Below are positions 53,206 to 63,100 of a stretch of DNA of 64,000 nt, in pieces. Source of the DNA: Vibrio cortegadensis. GTDB taxonomy: Bacteria; Pseudomonadota; Gammaproteobacteria; Enterobacterales; Vibrionaceae. The stretch's first letter is position 1; each line of letters starts with the position of its first letter. Where the stretch lies: assembly GCF_024347395.1 (NCBI RefSeq), contig NZ_AP025473.1, positions 1,310,280 through 1,374,279 on the forward strand. The letters run 5' to 3'. A model generated the notes under the pieces. It was given only the letters and a program-made list of their open reading frames with translations. It had not been told where the DNA came from and did no database searches. Position numbers and translations under genes: made by a program.

Positions 53206-55722
53206 ATGGACTCTGATCATAACAAACCGACACGTTCTGCATTTTTCGCTGAACTACTTCTGTGGCTTCTCCCCGCTTATGTTGCCCTCTCTATTCTAAT
53301 GAGTGTGCATTACCTGCTCAGTGTCGAAAATGATCAGCAATATGCGTTGCATAACGAGCGCGTGATCGTCGATCTCATCGAAGAAGTGCTGGGGGAAACC
53401 CTCACTAGAATGTCGGCAGATGCTAAAAATTTATCTTATGTGACAAGCCAAATTCTGTCGACTCATGACCAGCCGATGAGTGCCCTTACTGATTATTTTA
53501 CTCAGCTCAGCGATAATAACCGCAGTTACGATCAAATTCGTTTTCTCGATACCCAAGGGTGGGAGCGGTTAAGAGTCAACAACCTCAATGGTCAAACATT
53601 CGTTGTCGAAAAAAGCGATCTCCAAAACAAAGCGCACCGCTATTATTGGCAGCACTCAACTCAGCTTCCACAAGGGCAAGTGTATATCTCTCCAATGGAT
53701 CTCAATATTGAAGATGGTGAAATTCAACAACCGCTCAATCCTACGATCCGAGTTGGCACCCCTGTATTTACCAACAAAGAGCAGCTTGCCGGATCAATTA
53801 TCCTCAATTATAAAGGACGCCAACTGATCGACAAATTATTCGCCATCGCCCCAAGTTTCATCAATCACGTGTATCTCTTTAACCCTGAAGGCGTCGCCGT
53901 CATTAATCCAACCGACAGTGGCGAAGCCAAGTTCTTGATCAATGACCAACGTAACATCCCTTCAGCCACGTTAGAGCAGATCAAAAAACAAGGTGAAGGG
54001 CAGATGTTAAATCAAGAGAATTACTACACCTATAATCAAGTGCTCGCCCCCAACAACGGTACATGGACGATTGTATCCGTGTTCCCAACGTCACGATTTA
54101 ACCTTTCGCGAATCGCATTCACCACCAAATACATATGGGTATACTTCACCCTATTCATGCTGGTTACTCTCGGAGCTCTGATCTTCTCACGCTACCGAGT
54201 ACAAACGCGCTTCTTGCGTCAACAACAAAGGTACGAACAACAATTCCGTCAAACCCTAGAGAACATTCAACTCGCCGCTGTCAGTATTAATCCCTATGGC
54301 GTAATCACCTTCTGTAATGATTTCTTTTTGAACTTAGTCGGTTATCAACGAACCGAAGTGGTTGGGCATCGTTGGATTGAACGCTTTATTCCAAAGGAGT
54401 TACAACACCAAGCAGAAGACGCGCTCAAAGAGGCGATAAAACAGCAAACCCACCAGCCTCACAGCGAAAGTGTCGTGTTGAGTAAGTCTGGCGAAATACA
54501 CCTCGTATCTTGGACATCGACGTTCACAGAGTCCAATGACAATTCGGTGAGTTTGACGCTTCTAGGAGAGGATGTAACCAAGCAGAAGATGGCTCAAGAC
54601 CAACTTCAACAGCTCAGCCATGCAGTAGAAAACAGCCAGAACTCAGTCATGATTACCGATATACAAGGTCGAATTGTCTACGTAAATCCGGTATTTAACG
54701 AATTAACTGGGTATTCCCGTGAAGAGGTCATTGGTCGAACACCGAAATTTTTGCAATCAGGAGAAATGCCAGAAAGTGAATACCACAGTTTGTGGGAAAC
54801 GCTAAAATCAGGAAATGAGTGGCATGGAGAATTCCATAACGTCACGAAAAATGGCAACTTCTTCTGGGAACGAGCCAGAATATCACCAGTAAAAGATATC
54901 GAAAATAGAATCTTATACTATGTCGCCGTAAAGCAAGATATTACCGAAGAGAAACGCCTAGCGAAAGAAATCGAACGCCAAGCGGCGGAGCGAATTCAAC
55001 ATGAAAAATTAGCCGAAGTCGGGAGAGTCGTGAATACCATCGCTCACGATCTTCGCAACCCGCTTAGCTCAATTAAGATGGTTCTGCAAATTCAAGCTCG
55101 CAATAATGATAATGAAATGTTTTCTATTTCACTCGAACAAGTGCGCTACATGGAAGCCATTCTTGAAGAGTTGCTCGCTTATTCACGCCCAGATCAATTT
55201 AAACCAGAATGGCTCGATTTGAATAAGCTCATCGAAACCATCATCGCAAGCCAACAGAGAATCGCCAACCAATCAGGTATTGAACTAATGGCTAACTTGC
55301 AACCCAATTTGCCCACCATATACGCCGATCCAGTTAAACTGCGCCAAGCAATACAGAACGTTTTACTCAACGCGATGCAAGCCACTCAAACCAACGGTGA
55401 AGAGAGCGCCAAGGTGGCAATCACATCCAATATCATGATCACAGATTCGAATACCCAATTACTCATTGATATTGAAAATAACGGACAATCCATTGACCCT
55501 TGTTTAGTCGACAAAGTGTTTGAGCCCTTTTTTACCACCAAGGCAAAAGGCACCGGATTAGGTTTAGCGATTGTGAAGCGTATTATTGATGCTCATCAAG
55601 GGCAGGTCTCGATTGCGCCTATCAGCCCCAAGGGCACTCAAACCAGAATTAGAATACCGACCGCCCCCGTCATCACAGCGACGTTGGAAAACCCAAAAAA
55701 GGAAGTGTTACCACATGAATAA
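53206..55722 (+). CDS. Membrane sensor histidine kinase (Cache-PAS-PAS-HisKA-HATPase)
   Basis: An 838-residue sensor. A membrane helix (about 18-40), a periplasmic double-Cache-type region (about 45-305), a second helix (near 315-333) and two PAS domains (about 350-465 and 470-590, the second with ITDIQGRIVYVNPVFNELTGYS) are followed by HisKA with phospho-acceptor His614 in IAHDLRNPLSS, and a HATPase (NVLLNAMQAT, VFEPFFTTKAKGTGLGLAIVKRI). Its stop overlaps the next ATG by 8 bp, so it is paired with the NtrC-type regulator. The ligand is unknown; linkage to idr suggests iodate or a related oxyanion or redox signal. Confidence 0.9.
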   Translation: MDSDHNKPTRSAFFAELLLWLLPAYVALSILMSVHYLLSVENDQQYALHNERVIVDLIEEVLGETLTRMSADAKNLSYVTSQILSTHDQPMSALTDYFTQLSDNNRSYDQIRFLDTQGWERLRVNNLNGQTFVVEKSDLQNKAHRYYWQHSTQLPQGQVYISPMDLNIEDGEIQQPLNPTIRVGTPVFTNKEQLAGSIILNYKGRQLIDKLFAIAPSFINHVYLFNPEGVAVINPTDSGEAKFLINDQRNIPSATLEQIKKQGEGQMLNQENYYTYNQVLAPNNGTWTIVSVFPTSRFNLSRIAFTTKYIWVYFTLFMLVTLGALIFSRYRVQTRFLRQQQRYEQQFRQTLENIQLAAVSINPYGVITFCNDFFLNLVGYQRTEVVGHRWIERFIPKELQHQAEDALKEAIKQQTHQPHSESVVLSKSGEIHLVSWTSTFTESNDNSVSLTLLGEDVTKQKMAQDQLQQLSHAVENSQNSVMITDIQGRIVYVNPVFNELTGYSREEVIGRTPKFLQSGEMPESEYHSLWETLKSGNEWHGEFHNVTKNGNFFWERARISPVKDIENRILYYVAVKQDITEEKRLAKEIERQAAERIQHEKLAEVGRVVNTIAHDLRNPLSSIKMVLQIQARNNDNEMFSISLEQVRYMEAILEELLAYSRPDQFKPEWLDLNKLIETIIASQQRIANQSGIELMANLQPNLPTIYADPVKLRQAIQNVLLNAMQATQTNGEESAKVAITSNIMITDSNTQLLIDIENNGQSIDPCLVDKVFEPFFTTKAKGTGLGLAIVKRIIDAHQGQVSIAPISPKGTQTRIRIPTAPVITATLENPKKEVLPHE

Positions 55723-57046
55723 GTTATTAATCGTTGATGATGACACTGGTATCAGCCGAACGTTACAACTTCATTACCAATCCCAAACTTACGCTGTAGA
55801 AGTCGCTCACTGCGTCGATGATGGCGTAGAGATCGCCAAATTGTTTCAACCGAATGTCATCATTTTAGATATACGTATGGAAGGTAAATCTGGCATCGAA
55901 GGCATCCCAGATTTCAAAGCTATTTGCCCTGAGTCTCGCATCATTATGATTACAGCTTTCCATGATATGGACAGTACCATCCAAGCGATGCAGCAAGGTG
56001 CCGATGAGTATATTCATAAGCCAATCGATATTGATGAGCTTGATAACGCCGTCGTTGCTGCACTTGAATATCACGCTTCCAATAAACAAGATGCGGTCAC
56101 TATTCCAAAAACGCTCGGGCATTCTATTGTCGGTTCATCCCATGCGATGAAAGAGATCTACAAGACCATAGGCCGCGTCGCCTTAACGAATGCATCAGTG
56201 ATGATCACCGGAGAATCTGGAACAGGTAAAGAGATGGTTGCACGCGCTATTCATAAAGCCGGACGTCCAAAACAGACGCCGTTTGTCGCGCTCAACTGCG
56301 CAGCCCTCGTTGAAAATTTACTTGAATCTGAAATGTTTGGTCATAAAAAAGGCGCATTTACTGGTGCGATTTCTGATCAAGCAGGAAAATTTGAACTCGC
56401 CAATAACGGCACACTGTTCCTAGATGAGATTGGTGAGCTTTCTCCCATCATACAAGCGAAACTATTAAGAGTACTGCAAGAGAAAGAGTACACCCCACTC
56501 GGAGGTAAAACCTCGCACAAGACAACCGCTCGAATTATCTCGGCAACCAATATTGATTTCGAATCAGCGATAAAAGAAAAACAGTTTAGAGAAGATCTAT
56601 TCTATCGTCTGCAAGTGGTTCGCATTCATATACCGCCTCTGCGTGAACGACGCGAAGATTTAGAAGAGTTGATTCCTGCACTACTTGGAAGGGCCAATAA
56701 AGAACTTGGAACAAAAGTGTCTAAAGTCGCTAGGAACGCAATGGCTGCATTATGTGAATATGGTTGGCCAGGAAATGTACGGGAACTTGAAAACACATTA
56801 ACCAAAGCGGTCGCGCTTTGCCCCGGAGATATCCTTACTCTCGATCTCTTTGATGACATTCGCTCTGAACCTCAATTAAAACAAGAGAGCGAAACGGAAA
56901 CGGAACTCGATTCATTGAGCTTGCATGATCTCGAATTTCAGCATGTTAACCGAGTATTAAATAGCGTAGCAGGACACAAAGGCAAAGCCTGTGAGATTTT
57001 AAAAATCAGCCGCCCTCGCCTTCAGCGAATTTTAGAAAGAGAGTAG
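55715..57046 (+). CDS. NtrC-family sigma54-dependent response regulator
   Basis: 443 residues from the ATG at 55715 (AAGGAAG upstream; the frame opens earlier inside the kinase gene). The receiver domain (1-120) has acidic residues Asp8-10, phospho-acceptor Asp52 and Lys102. The AAA+ domain shows Walker A GESGTGKE (166-173) and the sigma54-contacting GAFTGA (213-218), then DEIGELSP and the sensor II region. A short Fis-type helix-turn-helix ends the protein (VNRVLNSVAGHKGKACEILKISRPRLQRIL). It would activate sigma54 promoters after phosphorylation by the kinase. The best nearby targets are the idr and HEAT promoters. Confidence 0.93.
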   Translation: MNKLLIVDDDTGISRTLQLHYQSQTYAVEVAHCVDDGVEIAKLFQPNVIILDIRMEGKSGIEGIPDFKAICPESRIIMITAFHDMDSTIQAMQQGADEYIHKPIDIDELDNAVVAALEYHASNKQDAVTIPKTLGHSIVGSSHAMKEIYKTIGRVALTNASVMITGESGTGKEMVARAIHKAGRPKQTPFVALNCAALVENLLESEMFGHKKGAFTGAISDQAGKFELANNGTLFLDEIGELSPIIQAKLLRVLQEKEYTPLGGKTSHKTTARIISATNIDFESAIKEKQFREDLFYRLQVVRIHIPPLRERREDLEELIPALLGRANKELGTKVSKVARNAMAALCEYGWPGNVRELENTLTKAVALCPGDILTLDLFDDIRSEPQLKQESETETELDSLSLHDLEFQHVNRVLNSVAGHKGKACEILKISRPRLQRILERE

Positions 57047-57119
57047 TCTCGTAGCCCTACTCTTGCCTAAATCAGCCCTCAACTCGAGCGAGCTACGTTT
57101 TTCTGAGTCCGTAACGTTC

Positions 57120-57150
57120 AGGCCTGCTAATAATAATTAGCAGGCCTTTA
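57120..57150 (+). terminator. Terminator of the sensor kinase/response regulator operon
   Basis: A perfect 12-bp stem (AGGCCTGCTAAT with ATTAGCAGGCCT), a 4-nt loop and a TTTATTACATT tail, about 75 bp after the stop. Confidence 0.85.
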
Positions 57151-57198
57151 TTACATTATCCCACAATAAATTTTTGACGATTTATTCCTAAGATAAAC

Positions 57199-60100
57199 TT
57201 ATTCCCTAACCCAAACCGATACACTGCCTGGTTTAGTCTTAAACTCAGCCCAGCCATCAGCGTTAACACAAACTTTATCTGTCACATCATATTGCTTAAG
57301 GGTATCAATGTAACAGTCATCAACGTAAGCCGAGCCTATCTTCATCCATTTCTTACCCTCATAGCTATTATCAGTCATTAATACAGCAACACCCCCTGGA
57401 TGTTGACTATCCCCTTCACGAGTCCAACCAATAACATCTTGAGTATCTAGATAACTGTGTTGCGTACCATAGGCATAGGTACGGCGCACACCGAGTAATG
57501 TATCCAGAACCCCCTTATGAGACTTCAACGTAATGTCATAAAAGTTACCGTCTTTACCCTTATCTCTGTAACTTGCCCCATAGTAGTCAGCATAAAAGAT
57601 ATTCGGATAACCTTCCTCACGAAGTAAGATAAATGCATAAGCTAATGGCTTAAACCAATCTTCGACTGGTGACTCTAACGCTTGTAAAGGCTGAGTATCA
57701 TGGTTCTCAACTAAAGTAACCGCCTGAGCAGGATTCGACTGCATTAAAGTACCATTCAATAAGCTTCCCATATCGTAGCCACCAGATTCTTTAGATGCCT
57801 TGTGGAAGTTCAAATGCAACGGCGCATCAAACAGTGACATACGATAACCGGTATCTTTTAGGTAACCTTGAAGAGTGCCGATGTCATAATCCCAGTACTC
57901 ACCAACCGTGAATAGAGCTTTATCCGTTTTCCTACGAACTTGATCAATCCAATCTTTGAAGAAATCCTTCTTAATGTGTTTGATAGCGTCTAAGCGGAAT
58001 CCATCAAGGTTGGCAAAGTTCGTGTACCACACGCCCCATTTCTTCAGCTCAGCAACGACATCAGGATGATCCATATCTAGATCTGCTCCCATTAGGTAAT
58101 CATAATTACCATATTCGTCGCTCACTTGAGAGTCCCAAGCTTTACCTGCCCCCTTGAATTTAAAGATACTGCTTTCACTGTCTGCCTGATCCCAATCAAC
58201 ACCATCAAAGTGATACCACCGCCACTCAAAGTCAGAGTAAGTATGTCCTCGCTCAGGGAAATTGAATCGAGTCCAAGCCGACACCTGCTTTTCACCAATT
58301 TCTGTGTTGCGGTTGTTTCTATCAACTCGAACTGCATCGACAAGCTCAACGCCATCGGCTCCCATCTTATGATTAAGAACCACATCAGCGTAAACTTTAA
58401 CCCCAGCGGTATGTGCACTGCTTATAGCTGCAAGATATTGATCTTTATCACCATAGCGAGTTCGAACAGTTTCCTGTTGATTAAACTCTCCGAGATCATA
58501 GAGATCGTAGGTCGCATAACCCACTCCTAGCGTACCATCATCACGTTTCATCGCTTTGTACGCTGGTGGTAACCAGAGTGCGGTAATACCTTTATCAGCT
58601 AAAGACTGAGCCTGATCAGCAACTTTAATCCACAGATCATCTTTCTCACTGTTGTACCAATGAAAATACTGCATCATAACGCCATTAACCACTTCTGACT
58701 CAACCGGTTTCACTAGTAAGATATGATTCGCAGCATCAAATTCAAACTCATACTGCCCAGGCGCTGTCACCTTAATAAGAATCCGATTATCAGTTCCGGA
58801 ATCTTCTAATGTCAGTCCACTCGCTCCTAGTGACAAATCGCTAAATTCAATTTTCACCGTACTCCAATCATCAGAGGCTAGCTTGAACTCATAATCACCC
58901 GGCTGAAGGGTTATCTGAGTCCAATACTTATCCTCCCCGATATAGCTCATCTGGCTGCCTTCGTCCCAATCAGTCAGAGTGCCACGTACGTAAATAGCTT
59001 CATCACCATATGGAGGAGCAGAAATAACATCTGCACCTTCCGGGGCAATCACAACGAGTTTCGCTTTATTTGGATCACTCAGATCCAACACAAATCGATA
59101 TTTTCCTTCGCTAATGATCGAAATATTTAGATTTCCATCTGCTTCTTTATCCCAAGAGTATGAGCCTTCACCGACATTTAAGTTAAAGCCATTATATTGA
59201 GGATGTGGCGCACTCCACTCACTTGCAGCTATTTTAAATTGGTAACTGCTATCTGCTCCTAACTCTATTTCTGCTTCATATCGATCCGAACCTTTATAGC
59301 TCATTTCAAGTGAAGTATCCCACCCATTAAAGATTCCGCGTAGGTAAATAGCTTCATTTAATGGGCCTACATCCATTCCGGCCCCTTGGCCTTCTTCTGC
59401 AACTTGAGGTTTGACAAACACGACTGCAGTCAGGCCTGGAAGAACCAACTCTCCACCATCAACACGAGCTGCGATAATACGCTCATCGTTACCGGCCTTA
59501 AGTACTGGGTGCAGTTCAAAACCATCAGCACCAGGAATAGCAACCCTCTGCTCCCAAATACTGGAGTTAATGGCAACCACTAATGCTTGATTATTTGGAT
59601 CGAGATCGTCACCCACAGCAACACCATCATCAATACTCATGACGATGGTTCCAGGCCTTGCTTTATCGCCTAGAGCATGGAACCGAACCCGCTTTAAGAT
59701 TTGCTCAGTCTGACCTAAACGCATCAGCTCACTACCGGAGCGAATACTTAACAGCTCTTTAAAGCGCGCGTCAGCCCAACTTATTTCATCATAGGTAACC
59801 TGAGTCTCTGGATTAGCAATAATCGCTTTAATCCAATCCCAGTTTGCGCCGTCTTCTTTTTCATAAGGTAGTCCAACATTCCAGTTATTGGTCTTCTTGC
59901 TGAAATCAACTCGGTTATACCAATCCCCTGAATCGTAACTATTACGTTCCATTGACTTAGAACGCAACAATTCAGTTCCCATATGCAAAAATGGAACCCC
60001 TTGTCCTAGCATCACTGGCGCTAAACCAAGAATTTGCATACGCGCACGATCTAAGGGTGTTACATCTCCTTTCGCTTTATACTGGTTAATATCCCACAAC

Positions 60101-63100
60101 GTTTGGTTATCATGCTTGGAAACATAATTGACCGCTTCCTGCGGGTCAGCTGCATAGCCAGCGCCATGACCACCAAAATTGTAATCGCGACCTAGAACAA
60201 TTGGCCCACCGGTTGTTGGAATTGGATACTCTTGTAGGTTCCCCGTCATACCAAGGCGGATCAAATCCATTTTTCCACCCATATTGTCAAAACGGTCCCC
60301 AGCATTGGCAAACCCTGGAGTAGCATTCATAGGGTCAGAGTGATCGCCTCGCACCGCATCACGTAGGCGATCATTGTAAGTGCCGATCCCTGTCCCCGCC
60401 ATGTTCCACTGAGAAGAGTTCACACCTCGCCCATTTTGGAAAACTTCCCCGAAGTCCCAACCTTCACCATAAAACCATGTATCGGTATCCACTTTCTTAA
60501 CTTCAGCCAAGGCTTTTTCGATGCTGGACTTCATCAAGTGCCCCATCAAATCAAAACGGAAACCATCGATTTTGTACGCTTTTGACCAAGTGACTAAGCT
60601 ATCTGCGACCAATTTTTCAAACATTCGGTGTTCTGACGCAGTATTGTCGCAACAAGTAGAGCTTTCAATATAGCCGTTATCTGGGTTGTATCGGTGATAA
60701 TAGCCAGGAACAACCTTGTCGAGCACAGAGGAATTATACAGCCCAGATGCATTTGTATGGTTAAACACCACATCCTGAATTACACGAAAACCCATGTTAT
60801 GTAAGGACTGCACCATTGTTCTGTATTCACGAATACGCGGCATTCCGTCGCTCTCAACAGCGTAACTGCCTTCTGGTGCGGTATAGTGATAAGGGTCATA
60901 ACCCCAGTTAAAGCCATCCATACCACGAAGCTCTAACATCAGCATCTGAGCATCGCCTGTTGCAGGGTCCAAACTCTCTAATACTGAAGCAATCGTTCCG
61001 CTATCCGCCCTGCTACAGATCTGAGCATCAGGTTTAAGCCCAGTGTCGGCATGACACAATTTATTGATGTCGTCCTTTAAATCGATCCGTTTCGCTTCCT
61101 CCTCTGCGACTGAAGAGATATCGAATGTTGGCAGTAAGTGGATAGTATTCAAACCAGCTTCACGCAATGATTTAAGCTGCTTAACGCTGTCTCGTTCCTC
61201 TTCCGTAAATGCTAGATATTTACCATCATAAGCTGGAGTACCTTGTTCATCCGAATCACTAAAATCACGGACATGTAACTCATAAATAATATTATCTTCG
61301 GGCTTCTCAATTGGCTTAATATCTTGTGAGTCCCAGCCAACAGGCTTAGTTTCACTTGCAGCCAAGTCAACCAGTTGAGAGTAACGGCTTGATGTACTTA
61401 AAGAGACAGAGTATGGATCCGTCGTTGTCATCCACTCAAGGTGATTGGTTTTAGGATGGAAGACTTGGACACGGTAACGATAGAAACTACCTTGTAATCC
61501 AACATCGCCGTCAAAAGACCAGATCCCCGTTGCTGTATCTTCATTCATTACAACTGGGGATTGTTCTAATGGCGTTTTCTGCTCATCATACAAATAAAGC
61601 TCTACTTTATTCGCTGTCGGAGCCCACAAGCGGAATTGGCTTTGACCATCTTCAATCCATGATCCCAACTGCGCTTCGTCCGCATCATCGTTGCTTGCAG
61701 TATAGAGTTCATCTATCACAAACGGGAACTGAACTCGAGTCGCAGCTAGTAGTTTTCCTTCTGCATCAAGTGCGACGGCAATAGGATGCTGCTTTAATAG
61801 TGATTTTGCTTGCTCAGAACCAATCTCCGTTTGGAAGGTCGATCTACCCTTAAGGTGAGGATAACGCGCATCGTCCAGTGTGCCACTTGGATCTAAAGGA
61901 AGCTTGGTGAATCCATCTGGGTTACCTAGAAAAGTGGTGCCATTCGGATTCATCCAGAGATCAGCATTACCATTTGGGTTAGTCCACAACTGATAGCTAT
62001 CTGCACCATCAATCATGTTCCAAGCAACGTTATCCACTGCTAACCAATGGGCAGATGCGCCACTTAGTGTTACTGGGGCCTCGGTCAGCGGTCGATAGTA
62101 CGCGGTATTATTGCCATCCAATGTATAAACGATATTACTCTTATATAGCTCGACTTTAAGATCTTCGTCACCCAATGCTCTTTCGTCATCTTTATGAATA
62201 ACAAAGTTCAGACAGCCATTGTTTTCAGGTTTAATTGCAACTCTAAATAATACCCCTTGCTCTCCAGCATCTTCTGTCACTGTATAAGGAGCATCCCATT
62301 CAGTGACAGTTTCAACGGCATTGCAAGTTTCATTATCCCAAAGGTGTAATCCCCATCCATCGTAGTTACTGTCTTTGCGCTTATAGTAAATCAATGCCTC
62401 ACTATAAGTAGGAGAAGAAGTAGAACTTCCCGCAGGCGTCAAATCAATGGAATCAGGTGTCCCATCACCATCATCATCACTGGATGCAAAATCCCCCCAA
62501 CCATCTTTATTACTGTCGCGAGTCTCAAAGCGATCCAAAGGAAATGCGTCTTCACTATCAATGACACCATCGCCATCTTGGTCCATTGGCTTACTTGTCG
62601 CGTCAAGTGGATCGCTGCCAAGACGAGCTTCGTCGGCATCACTCCAACCATCGTTGTCGTCATCGGTGTCTGCATTGTTACCTGTGCCGTCTTTATCAGA
62701 GTCGAGGCTTTCTGCTTTGTTGTCTGGGAACGCATCTTGTGCATTGTCGACGCCATCACCATCACGATCGTTGTCTTCACTGTCGGCAATCAAATCGCCA
62801 TCCAGATCCGCAGGCTTGCTGGCGGCACTTAATGGATCGCTACCGAGACGCGCTTCGTCCGCATCACTCCAACCATCGTTGTCGTCATCGGTGTCGGCAT
62901 TGTTACCTGTGCCGTCTTTATCAGAGTCGAGGCTTTCTGCTTTGTTATCTGGGAACGCATCTTGTGCATTGTCGACGCCATCGCCATCACGATCGCTGTC
63001 TTCACTGTCGGCAATCAAATCGCCATCCAGATCCGCAGGCTTGCTGGCGGCACTTAATGGATCGCTACCGAGACGCGCTTCGTCCGCATCACTCCAACCA

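Noticed and set aside
43733..57198. The idr region as a mobile island
   Set aside because: No integrase, transposase, tRNA or flanking direct repeat was seen at its borders. Transfer remains possible from family history but is not shown by this sequence.
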